From Macropodus opercularis (taxonomy: Eukaryota; Chordata; Actinopteri; Anabantiformes; Osphronemidae), in NCBI GenBank assembly GCA_030770545.1, contig CM061093.1:682001-746000 (forward strand): a stretch of 64,000 nucleotides of DNA, given 5' to 3'. This document shows, piece after piece, positions 1 to 9,568 of this stretch. Position numbers and translations under genes: made by a program. The notes beneath the pieces are model-generated. The model ran no database searches, was not told the origin of the DNA, and saw only the letters and a program-made list of their open reading frames with translations. Position 1 is the stretch's first letter. Each line of letters opens with the position of its first letter.

Positions 1-276
1 GAGGCCAGAGGGGCAAGAGGAGAAAAAGTACAAGAGGGAAAGGACAAGAGAGCGACTTGTGTCGTGTTGGTCGGTTTTATCGCTGAGGACCTTGGACTCC
101 TGCAGCCAATCGCTGCTCGTGATTCTGGTGACTCATGTTTTCACACCTGGATGGGAACTGATCTGGGAACGCGGTTCCTGGCCCTTTGAGAGGGCACTCG
201 AGTCAGGCCTCCAGGTTTACATGTAGGCCTTAATTCCTTTGTTCTGGGGAGAGATCATGGAGCACGTGTACTCCAA
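1..276. other. Unassigned window edge
   Basis: No domain or repeat family recognised. It lies on the 3' side of the minus-oriented LTR fragment that begins at about 277 and may belong to the same element, since the second copy of that LTR (2907-3541) diverges from it here. Confidence 0.3.
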
Positions 277-723
277 CATATACGAAGTCACCCGATTCCT
301 CCCTGCAGGGGTAAAGCTCACTGGCGCGCGGGGAAGGATGGAGCCTGGCTGGGAGACACCAGCTGACACCAGCACATCTCCTCTCCTCATTCTAGGGAGG
401 TGGTTTTTAAACCCTCAACTTGCGTCAGTCGCAGAAAAGCGATTGTCCAAATTTGGTCTTCGTTCTTGATATTTTAGATTAATGACTCTGCTTACATGAA
501 AGTGTTCGTGTTCCCCGAGCGGCCACACACGCCAAAAACTTTCACAACATGAACTTTCCAGAAATGGGAGATATCAGCCTGTATGTCCTGCCAACACAAG
601 AATTCAGATCCTGGACACAGAAACTCTGTAAGCTCATGTAACTATGTAAGCCTATTCCTATCAATACATACATATTCCATCCTATACATTCTGAGCATAT
701 TATTACACATATTTTCAACTACA
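277..723 (-). repeat. LTR fragment, same family as the LTR in the DIRS gag
   Basis: The reverse complement aligns over its length with 2907-3400: shared blocks include the run around atatacgaagtcacc, the GC-rich stretch with ggcgcgcggggaagga, and aaaccctcaacttgcgtcag. The 5' end of the LTR (TGTAGTTG, minus strand) is at 723 and is directly followed by L2 LINE sequence. The 3' part beyond 277 does not align to the other copy. The family is not identified; I call it an LTR from the TG start, a polyadenylation signal in the other copy, and its repeated occurrence. Confidence 0.6.
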
Positions 724-902
724 AGGTCTTTAAGATAAGATGGAGCTTTATTATGAAGAGCTTTGTAGGTGAGGAGAAGAATTTTGAATTCTATCCTAGT
801 TTTGACAGGGAGCCAATGAAGAGAAGCTAATGTTGGAGAAATGTGATCTCTCTTCCTAAGTGCAGTCAGAACTATGGCTGCAGCATTTTGAATTAATTGG
901 AG
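724..902 (-). mobile_element. L2-clade LINE fragment (end of ORF2)
   Basis: On the minus strand this encodes the C-terminal part of the L2 reverse transcriptase ORF (from the Asn-Ala-Ala region to the block before Ala-Pro-Tyr-Ala-Pro-Asn), matching 15100-15290 and 58620-58800. It is cut at 902 by the DIRS left terminus and at 723 by an LTR. A ~80-bp piece of it (724-803) recurs at 7527-7606 on the other side of the DIRS element. Confidence 0.75.
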
Positions 903-1068
903 GTTCTTTTTCTAACTTCGCTCGGTGTTTCACTATGGGAACCGCTCCGGCGTGACCAACTATGGAAGCTCCAATGACATCACGTCTGTCCCTGACAGAC
1001 AGGTCGAGCCGTGTCCAGGCTCCGCCCACCTCATATTGACACGGTCGACCTCCCCTCCTAAGCCATTC
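903..1068 (+). repeat. DIRS left inverted terminal repeat
   Basis: The block from about 924 to 1068 is the reverse complement of 7296-7440 with very few differences. The outermost ~31 bases (903-933) differ from the right terminus and reappear inverted at 7168-7198 in the internal complementary region, the standard DIRS arrangement that lets the termini be regenerated during reverse transcription. Confidence 0.9.
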
Positions 1069-1318
1069 TCGCTTTCTTCCCATGAGAAACTAGAAGCTCC
1101 CTCAGCGTATCCAGGCAACCTGGTATCTGTTAAACAGTTCACAGACGACCCGTCAAGGAACACGTCGCCGAACGCAGGTCTCAGGTGTAAGCCTTGAGTG
1201 CGCTGGGTAAGCAATAACTATTGCATACGCTTTAGGAGACGGTGTACGTGTTACGGCGAACTGTTTTCCTCGGCTACCTCGTATTCGTTTACGTTCGTAG
1301 TGCGTTAGCGTAACTCAG

Positions 1319-1578
1319 GCTAACGCGTCACGGCGAGCCATCTATAGTCTCGGCTAGCATTAGTTTGTCAGCCGGGAAAGTTTTTCAGACGCTGGCTAAC
1401 GTGTCAAGGCGAGCTAGTTCTGAACCCCGTGCTTAGCTTGGACTCAACCCCAACTAAACCGGACAACGGTGTCTAGCTAACGCGTCAAGGCGAGCTAACC
1501 CCGTATCTGTGCCGGGCGCAGGAATTGTACCCCGTGTCCTACACTGGTTCTACATAAGGCTAACGTGTCACAACGGGC
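1319..1578 (+). repeat. Four spaced copies of a 20-bp motif in the DIRS leader
   Basis: Copies at 1319-1338, 1395-1414, 1476-1495 and 1559-1578 follow the pattern gctaacgYgtcaMggcgagc, the last being more diverged. The spacing is regular (76, 81 and 83 bp). They lie between the left terminal repeat and the gag start at 1618, so they belong to the 5' leader and may be promoter or RNA-packaging repeats. The function is inference only. Confidence 0.65.
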
Positions 1579-1617
1579 CTTTTTGTGTTCCACACAGTCT
1601 CCCTTCTGTCCTTTACG

Positions 1618-3765
1618 ATGTCGGCGGCCGCCACACCGACCAAAGGTCCGGAGCCGAAGACGAAAGAGGCTGCATCCCGCCCGTGTCCCGCGTCATGCGG
1701 CTCGACGGTGTCGGGCAGGGACCCTCACCCTATGTGCATAGCCTGCATGGGCGTTAAGCATGCACAAGCTTCACTGGCTGACCCGCAAGTGTGCCCAAAC
1801 TGTGCGGGAATGCCAGTAAAGATCCTGGAAAGGAGGTTAAGAGTAGCGGTGGCTAACAGTCAGGACCCCTGTCTGGCAGCTACCACCCCTACTACCGACA
1901 TTCATCCTCTGCGAGCTAAGATGAGCTGGGCGGACGCGATGGATATTGAATCTCCACTCGTGCCCCCGCTGTTTGAGGAACTCCTCGAACGCGGGGAGGG
2001 AGAACCCGGCGACGAGGCAGACTGCGGCTCTGACCTCCTCGACTCGGATGATATGGAGGAAGAGGACGAAGACTCCACCTTCCCCGCACAGCAGTCCAGG
2101 CCTCCCAGTGCCTCAGACGCTGTTCCCCCAGTCAAAAACGACCTGTATGAGGTTTGTAAAAGAGCTGCAGCCAGGCTTAACATCCCATGGCCGGCAGCAC
2201 AAGACTGTGAGGGGGTAGAGAGGGACTTATATGATGGTAAGAGGCTACCGCCAGCTCAGGCGCCATCCAAACAGCTCTTACCGGCAGTCCCTGCTTGCAT
2301 GAGGGAAATGAGCCGTTACTGGTCAAGCCCCTTTAAGAGTAAACTTCCTACCAAGGGTTACTCTAAGCTGGAGATCCAGAACATGGCGGAGCTGGGGCTG
2401 TCCGAACCCCCAGCGGTGGAGCCTTCAGTGGCATATCACCTTCACCCTAACCGCAGAACGATGTCTGCCGCTTCTAATATCTCTCTGCCAAATAAAATGG
2501 ATCGCCTCACCGCTTCTATTTTTCAGAGAACGTACAAATACGCAGCCCAGTCTGTGTGTTCTCTGAATGCTACTACTCTGCTGTCAGCATACCAGGCTGA
2601 GATTTTAGAGGAGTTGGGACGCCAGCTGGACTCAGGGTCTCCTAACCCGGTTCTGTGGGATGAGATTTGCATTGTAAATGACCTCATCCTGCGCTCTTCT
2701 AGGGGAGCGGTTCAGGGCTCTGGCCGAGTGATGGGGCTGGCAGTCTCTGGAGAGAGGGCCCTCTGGTTGAACCTGTCGGGTCTGAGTAATGCTCAGAAGG
2801 CAGAGATGATGGATGCCACATATGACCCCTCCAAGGGTCTCTTTGGACCAGCCTTGGAGAAAATGAAAGAGATCAGCACTCTCAGAAAACAAGAGGGTGA
2901 AGCTATTGTAGTGGAAAATGTGTATTGGGGATGCAATATATGTTCAGAATGTATAGGATGGAATCTGTACTCTATGTAGGTATTAACAGGAATAGGTTTT
3001 CATAAGTGCAGGCATGAAGTAAGATAGTCAGACTATGAGTTACAGAGTTTGTGTGTCCAGGACGTGAACCTCTTATGTGAACAGGATGTTCACTCTCCCA
3101 CATCTGGAAAGTTCTTGGCGTGTGTGGCTGCTCCGGGAACACGCCAGGTCGAAGTGACCTGTTGATAACTTTCCAGTAAACAGAGTCATTAGTCTAAAGT
3201 ATCAAAAGTCGGAGACCAAATTTGGGCAATCTGACGCAAGTTGAGGGTTTAAAAACCAACACCCCAAAGCGGAGAGGGGGAGATGTGTGCTGTGCCGGCT
3301 GGGAGACACAGCTGGTGTCTCCCAGCCAGGCTCCGTCCTTCCCCGCGCGCCAGCGAGCTTTACCCCTGCAGGGAGGAATCAGGTGACTTCGTATATCTGC
3401 CTTTCATGTATTTTACACCACTTATGAGTAATAAATCATTTGTATTATTTTGAATCTCAGTGTTGTGTTTAACTGAATCCTCTCGGTGAAGAATATCTGT
3501 AAACAACTAGACTTTCAACCTCTGTCTACCACGAAAACTCACCCCACGTCCTCCCCAGGCGCCCAGGGCTGGCTTTGCTGCCTCAGCCGCAGCAGCCAGG
3601 GGCAGGCAGGACACGGCCAGGGCACCCAGACAGACCAGTCAGCAGCCCAACCAGCAGGCTAAGCCAGCTAACACCAGGCCATGGGGTAAGCACTCGTTTG
3701 CAACAGTGGCAGCGAGAGGTCGTCCTCCCCACCCCAGCGAGGTGAAAAAGAGGCGACCTACCTGA
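1618..3765 (+). pseudogene. gag: DIRS gag, split by an inserted LTR
   Basis: I choose the ATG at 1618, which begins Met-Ser-Ala-Ala-Ala, over an earlier in-frame ATG at 1585. The N terminus has a Cys/His cluster (CPASC, CIACMGVKH, CPNC, roughly residues 22-68) typical of DIRS Gag proteins, followed by an acidic serine-rich stretch (about residues 120-170) and the conserved central region. The frame is interrupted at 2906 by an LTR; after the insertion the original frame resumes at about 3547 and runs to a TGA at 3763-3765, giving the Gln/Ala-rich tail that ends in Lys-Lys-Arg-Arg-Pro-Thr. The ORF that runs into the insert up to 2979 is therefore a chimera. The product would form the RNA-packaging particle of the element. 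Confidence 0.8.
2907..3541 (+). mobile_element. LTR (probably solo) inserted in the DIRS gag
   Basis: The 5' boundary TGTAGTGG at 2907 is fixed by comparison with the inverted copy ending at 723. The 3' boundary is inferred from where the gag frame resumes (by 3547) and is uncertain by a few bases. An AATAAA signal lies at about 3431. I see no clear target duplication and no coding capacity, so the retroelement family is unknown. Confidence 0.65.
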
Positions 3766-4115
3766 CCTGCCATCTTCAATCACCTCCCACCTCTCCTCCG
3801 TTGAAGAAAAGGAAGGTGGTATGGGAGGGCTGCAGCCACCTTTTTCAAAGCTCAGGGGTTTCCGTTGTTCACGGTGGTTCACAAGCCCAGCTTCTATCCC
3901 CTCATGTTCTGCAGAAAGGTTCTCAGGGGCAGTTAACATGGGGCTGCAGCCCCCCTTCAGTGTCACCAAGCACTCCCTGGTTCACCCAAGCAGCCACGCT
4001 TGGTCGAAGTTTTCTAAAAGAGAAAATAAAATATGCACTTCTGCAGCCAGGCACATGGCCGAGGGCAGAATAACAAAGTAAAGACAAAAAACAAAATAAA
4101 GAAAAAGAAAAAGGT
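3766..4115 (+). other. DIRS gag-RT spacer
   Basis: Noncoding spacer between the gag stop and the RT frame, ending in an A-rich run (4080-4113). It contains two related ~20-bp blocks beginning gggctgcagcc (3827 and 3940). No protein motif recognised. Confidence 0.4.
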
Positions 4116-6054
4116 TTGTCAGGGGAGAAATCCCCTCGTCACGGGAAAGTGACATCATCTACGTGCGACACACCCAGCCCTTTGATGGCCCGCACAACCC
4201 AATGGTGCGCATGCGCGCCTCCCCTGTGGGTACTAAACACAATTTCTCGAGGTTACAGACTACAATTCGCAGTGAAACCACCCCGATTCAGCGGGATACT
4301 GTTCTCACTGGCGCGAGGGGAGTCTGCACTCGTCTTAGAAGACGAAATAAACACTCTGTTACGCAAACGAGCGATCAGAGCTGTACCGAGCGAGGAAGCC
4401 TGTCAAGGTTTTTACTCCCGGTACTTCGTTGTCCCGAAGAAGGGCGGCGCGTCACTGCGGCCCATTCTGGATCTTCGGGTGCTAAACAAGCACTTACGAA
4501 AGTACACATTCAGAATGTTAACACACAGAGCTCTCTGTCACTCGATTCGCCCAAGAGATTGGTTTGTGACGATCGATCTGGCGGACGCCTATTTTCACAT
4601 CGCTGTCTATCTGCCACACAGGAAATTCCTCCGGGTTTGCATATCGAGGCATGGCCTACGAGTATCAGACCATCCCGTTTGGTCTCTCGCTAGCTCCGAG
4701 AGTGTTCAGCAAGTGTGTGGAAGCAGCTCTGACCCCGTTGAGAATCAGCGGCATCAGAATATTCTCATACATAGACGATTATTTGATATGCTCCCACTCG
4801 CGAGAACAAGCGCTGCGGGACTCCGCAGTGGTGGTTTCCCATCTCGGCAACCTCGGTTTCAGAATCAACCGGGAAAAAAGCCGTTTGGTGCCGGCTCAGT
4901 GCACGGACTATCTGGGGCTCAGTATAAATTCCCTTTCCTATCGTGTCTCATTAACGAAGGAGAGGATCGGTTCGTTCACACAATGCCTTGCTTATTTTCA
5001 GCTTGGGGAGAACGTATCGTTCAGACTGTGCCTCCGACTCCTCGGCCTTATGGCTTCAGTCATCTCGGTGGTGCGCTTGGGGCTGCTGTTAATGAGGGAC
5101 TTTCAACGCTGGGTTGCGTCCCTGCGGCTCTGCCCGCGGCGGCACCTCCGACGCAGAGTGACGGTGACTCGCGAATGCGTCTCGGCCCTCCAGCTGTGGA
5201 GAGAGCCGGGTACTCTGGCGTCGGGAGTTCCCCTAGGGTCGGTGCTAACCAGGAGGACGCTGACAACAGACGCGTCACTGTCAGGCTTGGGCGCCACCTT
5301 TATGGGGAGAGCCGTGAACGGCGTTTGGACCCCGGGAATGGCTCGGAGCCACATAAATGTTTTGGAGCTACAAGCGGTGTTTTTAGCTCTGAAACATTTT
5401 CAGGGTTTCCTACAGGGCCATCATGTCCTGGTAAAGTCGGACAACTCCACGGTTGTAGCTTATATCAACCGCCAAGGCGGCACTCGGTCCATGCAGTTAC
5501 ATATGTTAGCCCAGAGGCTAATTCTGTGGAGCAGCGCCAGGTTTTTATCCCTACGGGCGACTCACGTGCCGGGTGTGTTGAACCGTGGCGCCGATCTGCT
5601 GTCAAGGGGAAATCCCTTGTACGGACAATGGAGACTCCACCCACAGGTGGTGGAGCAGATTTGGGAGCGGTTCGGCCAGGCCACTGTGGACCTGTTTGCA
5701 TCACGAGAAAACACTCACTGCCCTGCGTTTTTCTCCCTCTCCGATGCGGACGCCCCCCTGGGGGTGGATGCTTTAGCTCATACGTGGCCTCGGGACCTAC
5801 TGTATGCTTTCCCGCCTCTCAGCCTGATCTGCCCAACCCTCTCCAGAGTGAGGGAACAGAGCTTATCATTGATCCTGATAGCCCCTCGCTGGCCATCCAA
5901 GAGCTGGATGGCGGAAGTAGTCCAGCTGCTGGTGAAGGAGCCATGGCCCCTTCCAGTTCGGAGGGATCTACTGTCCCAGGCGGGCGGAGAAATTTTCCAC
6001 CCTCACCCTGACAGGCTGGCTCTTTGGGCCTGGCACGTGAAAGGTGGAACTTGA
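4116..6054 (+). pseudogene. pol: DIRS reverse transcriptase / RNase H, one-base frame break
   Basis: The first frame (4116 to about 4635) carries the RT N-terminal blocks: YFVVPKKGG, LRPILDLRVLNKHL and the catalytic-Asp block FVTIDLADAYFHI. An extra G in the ggg at 4633-4635 moves the reading to the frame that starts with ATG at 4651, which continues with IPFGLSLAPRVFSK, the active-site block FSYIDDYL and YLGLSIN. RNase H follows (LTTDASLSGLGATF, LELQAVFLALKHF, VKSDNSTVVAYIN, GADLLSRG), then a conserved region with VDLFASREN and LIAPRWP that occupies the place of the DIRS methyltransferase-like domain. It stops at 6054 and overlaps the recombinase frame by ~30 bp. The 4116 start is a non-ATG codon, so the true start is unsure. 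Confidence 0.88.
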
Positions 6055-7088
6055 ATGCAGCAGGCCTACCTCCTGCAGTTGTCGACACGATTCAGAACGC
6101 AAGAGCTGTGTCCACCCGTCGTCTATATGGTGGGAAGTGGCGTATGTTTGAGGAATGGTGTGAGTCTAGGGCCACTGTTTCTTTTCAGTGTTCAGTGGTG
6201 GATATTCTATGCTTCCTTCAGGACTTATTGGAGAAAGGAAGAGCCTTTTCTACCATTAAGGTCTATTTGGCAGCGATTTCAGCGTGCCACGTGGGTTTCG
6301 GTGATAAATCGGCTGGCCAGCACCCGTTGATTTGTCAGTTTATGAAAGGGGCCCGTCGCAGGCTCCCAGTTTCCAGGTCCTTGGTTCCTGTGTGGGATTT
6401 GATGTTGGTCTTAGATGCCCTCTCTCATCACCCATTTGAGCCTATTGATGCTGTGGGTTTTGAGTTTCTCTCATTTAAAACTGCACTGCTATTGGCCCTT
6501 ACCACAGCAAAACGTGTTAGCGACTTGCAGGCGCTTTCTATCAACCCCTCTTGCTTGCAGTGGGCCCCAGGGTTGGTAAAGGCTTATCTCAGGCCCAATC
6601 CTGCGTTTGTTCCCAAGGTTTTGGATCCTTCATACAGGTGCTCTACTGTGGAGCTGTTAGCTTTCCACGCGCCCCCTTTTCTCTCAGAAGAGGAACGACG
6701 GCTAAACACTTTATGTCCCGTTAGGGCCCTCCGCACTTATGTGGACAGGACGGCTGGTTTTAGGAAGTCAGACCAGCTGTTCGTTTCATGGGCTGCCCCT
6801 CATAAGGGAAAGCCGCTATCTCGCCAGAGACTGTCCCACTGGATTGTGAAGGCCATAAGTCTGGCATACGAGTGCAAGGGAGCCCAGCCCCCTCAGGGTC
6901 TGAGAGCCCACTCTACGAGGGGCATGGCCACTTCATGGGCTCTGTTTAGGGGAATTTTAGTCCAGGAAATCTGTGCTTCAGCTAGCTGGGCTACTCCACA
7001 CACGTTTGTGCGGTTTTACAGGCTGGATGTGGCCAAACCTTCTCTGGCTCATGCAGTCTTAGAGGCAGAGGGATCAGACTCGGTTTGA
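6024..7088 (+). CDS. DIRS tyrosine recombinase
   Basis: A 354-codon frame without internal stops. Visible catalytic landmarks of the lambda-integrase/tyrosine recombinase fold: the first Arg in TTAKRVSDLQAL (about residue 166), the His-x-x-Arg box in AHSTRGMATSW (about residue 298), and a candidate nucleophile Tyr in FVRFYRLDVA near residue 337. In DIRS elements this enzyme integrates the circular cDNA without making a target duplication. The frame starts within the end of the RT frame, in a different phase; the start codon at 6024 is not ATG, so the real N terminus may differ by several residues. This is the most intact gene of the element and could still encode a folded protein. Confidence 0.9.
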   Translation: MGLARERWNLNAAGLPPAVVDTIQNARAVSTRRLYGGKWRMFEEWCESRATVSFQCSVVDILCFLQDLLEKGRAFSTIKVYLAAISACHVGFGDKSAGQHPLICQFMKGARRRLPVSRSLVPVWDLMLVLDALSHHPFEPIDAVGFEFLSFKTALLLALTTAKRVSDLQALSINPSCLQWAPGLVKAYLRPNPAFVPKVLDPSYRCSTVELLAFHAPPFLSEEERRLNTLCPVRALRTYVDRTAGFRKSDQLFVSWAAPHKGKPLSRQRLSHWIVKAISLAYECKGAQPPQGLRAHSTRGMATSWALFRGILVQEICASASWATPHTFVRFYRLDVAKPSLAHAVLEAEGSDSV

Positions 7089-7167
7089 TTCAGTGGTTGT
7101 TGATCCCTCTTTATTTTGGCTTCGGGAGATTATATATGCAATCCGGGAGTGGGCTATATCTCCCATA

Positions 7168-7253
7168 GTGAAACACCGAGCGAAGTTAGAAAAAGAACGT
7201 TGGGTTACTTAACGTAAACCCTGGTTCTTTGATAACAGAGTGAGGTGTTTCAC
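7168..7253 (+). repeat. DIRS internal complementary region
   Basis: Two parts meet at about 7198. 7168-7198 is the reverse complement of the left end (903-933), and 7198-7253 is the reverse complement of the right end (about 7433-7487). This is the template arrangement by which DIRS elements are proposed to restore their unequal termini through a circular intermediate. Confidence 0.9.
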
Positions 7254-7295
7254 CAACACTCCCCTCCTTGCATGGGCACGGAAAGAAAGCCACTT

Positions 7296-7487
7296 AGAAT
7301 GGCTTAGGAGGGGAGGTCGACCGTGTCAATATGAGGTGGGCGGAGCCTGGACACGGCTCGACCTGTCTGTCAGGGACAGACGTGATGTCATTGGAGCTTC
7401 CATAGTTGGTCACGCCGGAGCGGTTCCCATAGTGAAACACCTCACTCTGTTATCAAAGAACCAGGGTTTACGTTAAGTAACCCAACG
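7296..7487 (+). repeat. DIRS right inverted terminal repeat
   Basis: 7296-7440 is the inverted match to 924-1068. The extra outer ~55 bp (7433-7487) is absent from the left end but present inverted in the internal complementary region. The element ends at the cccaacg at 7481-7487, judged by where homology to the internal region stops. Confidence 0.88.
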
Positions 7488-8023
7488 ATTTTCAAGCGTT
7501 CTGTTGGGAGCATAAGGAGCCATGAGGTCTTTAAGATAAGATGGAGCTTTATTATGAAGAGCTTTGTAGGTGAGGAGAAGAATTTTGAATTCTATCCTAG
7601 TCCAGGATAGAGTTATTGGGACAACCTATGAGTAGCGAGTTACAGTAGTCAAGCCTAGAGGTAACAATTGAATGGATTAATTTTTCAGCATCACTCTGTG
7701 AGAGGATGCTCTTAATTTTCGCAATATTCCTCAGGTGGAAGTAGGCAGTTCTTGAGATTTCTTAAATATATGGTGTAAAGGAAAGAGCTTGGTCAACAAT
7801 GACACCAAGGTTCCTCACAGTAGAACTTGAAGCTAACGTTATGTCATCCAGAGTAACAATCTGATTCAATAATGAGTCTCTCTGGTTTTTAGCACCAATT
7901 ATAATAACCTCAGTTTTATCTGAATTCAGTTGTAGAAAGTTATGGGACATCCAGGATTTGATATCATTTAAACAAGTTTGAAGTTTGACTAATTGGTTTG
8001 TTTCCTCTGGTTTCATGGACAAA
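7488..8023 (-). mobile_element. L2-clade LINE fragment, rearranged
   Basis: Minus strand encodes the RT C-terminal region (blocks WMSHNFLQLNSDKTEV, TVRNLGVIVDQ, RLDYCNSLLIGC in related copies). The order is disturbed: 7490-7606 corresponds to sequence further 3' in the LINE, then the text jumps at about 7607 back to the segment that should directly follow 902. The 5' end is cut at about 8023, where an unrelated repeated module begins. Confidence 0.8.
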
Positions 8024-8355
8024 TATAAAATGGTCCAAACCTTGTGTGACGAAGCGCCTTCTCGTCACCGCCGAGGGAGCTGCACCAACCTGACCGCACG
8101 CCTTCACTCACCTCAATTAGGATCCGTTAGCTGTCCACGAGCGGGTGTACACGCTCTTACGACGAGACATGGACATTTTTCTTGTATATGCACTCACAAC
8201 AAACTACGCGCACACACAAAATTTGCTGTTCGATTTAGTAACGATTTGTTTGTCTTACGTGTCGGGAGTAGCGGGACGTCCACCTTTCGCTAGGCAAACA
8301 GAAGGGTTTTGCCGTGCTCGCTTTTGACGTCACAGCCTGCGTTGCGCCAGCGCAA
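8024..8355 (-). repeat. Unknown ~330-bp module, copy 1
   Basis: Homologous over its length and in the same orientation to 25780-26126. Both copies start near aatggtc, contain a CpG-rich half and end at a short palindrome around gcgccRgcgcaa. On the minus strand both have an ATG followed by a Ser/Arg-rich peptide start (MSMSR) and, downstream, a GTGAGTG that could be a splice donor. This copy carries the CRE-like palindrome tgacgtca. I do not recognise the family. Confidence 0.6.
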
Positions 8356-8606
8356 ATCAACGTTCTGCTGCCATGCTCTCATGGCCATGGTCCATGCTGT
8401 AAAACAATTTTAACTAAACAATATCTCCCTACCTCCCTTTCCCATGAGAAAGAGAAGGCTCACTATTCTAAAATATTTCTGTAAGCAGGTATATAACTCA
8501 TTCTATGATTACTTTGCTTAGTACATACAATTGAGGATATATCAAGTAATATGAATCACAGTTCTGTCACAAGGGAAAATACCCATATAGTAGAAATTCC
8601 ATTACA
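8356..8606 (-). mobile_element. ERV-A 3' LTR, truncated
   Basis: Matches the better preserved LTRs at 17805-18389 and, inverted, 15792-16247. Read on the minus strand the LTR starts TGTAATGG at 8606. Its 3' part is missing; the unknown module of 8024-8355 takes its place. It lies downstream of the minus-strand integrase relic, as expected for the 3' LTR of that provirus. Confidence 0.65.
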
Positions 8607-8734
8607 ATGCCTCTATTTTAATATTCTAATTGTAAAGATAATTACTGTTACTATGGTAAGTACAGCAAGAGATCGTCTCAGTCCACAGACCCCTGGCCAC
8701 CTATACCACGGTTCTCTGTTCATCTTAAGGCTTT

Positions 8735-9150
8735 ATGACTTTACGGCCTCTCAATGGGATGTATTCCCATGTGTGGGGGCTTTCCAAACAGGATCTCAAA
8801 AGGACTTAAATTCCCCCTACACCTTTGTCTCATTCTCATGTACATCATCACCACTGGTAATGCTTGTGTCCATGCGAGTCCTTTCTCAGTACAACATTTA
8901 GCCAATTTGCATTTCAGACTACCATTTTCTCGCACTATAGCCCCTCCACTGGTGTGATGGTACGCTCAGTGTCTTCTTATATTGGTGCCTAAAAAGGAAC
9001 CTATTTGGTCAATAGTTTCGTTCACAAAATGTGATCCATTGTCACTACAAATTCTCTCTGAAATGCCCCATCGGGGAAGTATTATAGTTAGTAAAGCCTT
9101 GCTCCAAGCCATGTGTCAACTTAGCAAAATGAGGAAAAAAGTCTTTAGGC
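8735..9150 (-). pseudogene. ERV-A integrase fragment
   Basis: Broken minus-strand frames encode part of a retroviral integrase catalytic core: a block around SDNGSHF holding the second catalytic Asp, and downstream a segment resembling the region ahead of the C-terminal domain (SPFEILFGKPPHMG). Stops and frame changes lie between them. The N-terminal zinc-binding part is absent. It is adjacent to the hAT fragment at 9151. Confidence 0.7.
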
Positions 9151-9568
9151 CAGGGGTCCCCAAACTACGGCCCGCCCCCCTGTACAATACCAGTGGTCAA
9201 ACGATTATGTTGTTCAATGATAAGAAAAGGCTGTTTGTCTCATCTGTCAAGAGGCGGTGGCGGTATACAAAGAATACAATCTGCGCTGCAAGGCCAAATG
9301 CGAGCAGACAAACTCTCAAAGCTAAAAAGTGGACGGTTAGCTCAGCAGAATACATTTGTACACCAAGCGCAGCTGGACCATCATCCGTTCGGGCAGCTTT
9401 CAAGTTGCTCACCTGATAGCAAGCAGCGGTAAACCTTTCACTGATGGAGAGTTTGTCGAGAAGTGTTTGAATGCTGTTGCGGAAGAAATGTGTCCCGAGA
9501 ATCAAGATGTCTTTAATGCCGTGAGTCTGTCGGCGAGCACAATCACCAGATGCACTAAAATAATCGGG
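9151..9568 (+). mobile_element. hAT transposon 5' fragment
   Basis: Begins with CAGGGGTCCCCAAACTACGG, an hAT/Charlie-type terminal inverted repeat. Downstream broken plus-strand frames encode part of an N-terminal hAT transposase region (blocks VAHLIASSGKPFTDGEF and VAEEMCPENQ), akin to the element at 39253 but a different subfamily. No right terminus is present: at about 9569 the sequence returns to ERV-A RNase H, so the hAT 3' part was lost with neighbouring ERV sequence. Confidence 0.75.

Larger units (their letters stand above)
903..7487 (+). mobile_element. DIRS-type tyrosine-recombinase retrotransposon, nearly complete
   Basis: All diagnostic DIRS parts are visible in order: left inverted terminal repeat, 5' leader with short repeats, gag with a Cys/His-rich N terminus, reverse transcriptase plus RNase H, an overlapping tyrosine recombinase frame, an internal complementary region and the right inverted terminal repeat. 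There is no integrase or aspartic protease, as expected for DIRS elements, which are thought to insert a circular DNA copy by site-specific recombination. It sits in an L2 LINE relic. Two lesions are evident: an LTR inserted in gag (2907-3541) and a one-base frame break in RT at about 4633-4635. The recombinase frame is open. Without the inserted LTR the element would be about 5.95 kb, a normal size for vertebrate DIRS. Confidence 0.93.

Noticed and set aside
1902..2183. Serine-rich minus-strand ORF
   Set aside because: Shadow of the acidic region of the DIRS gag on the other strand.
5060..5704. Several minus-strand ORFs of 70-80 codons
   Set aside because: Antisense to the well-supported DIRS RT/RNase H frame; no motif.
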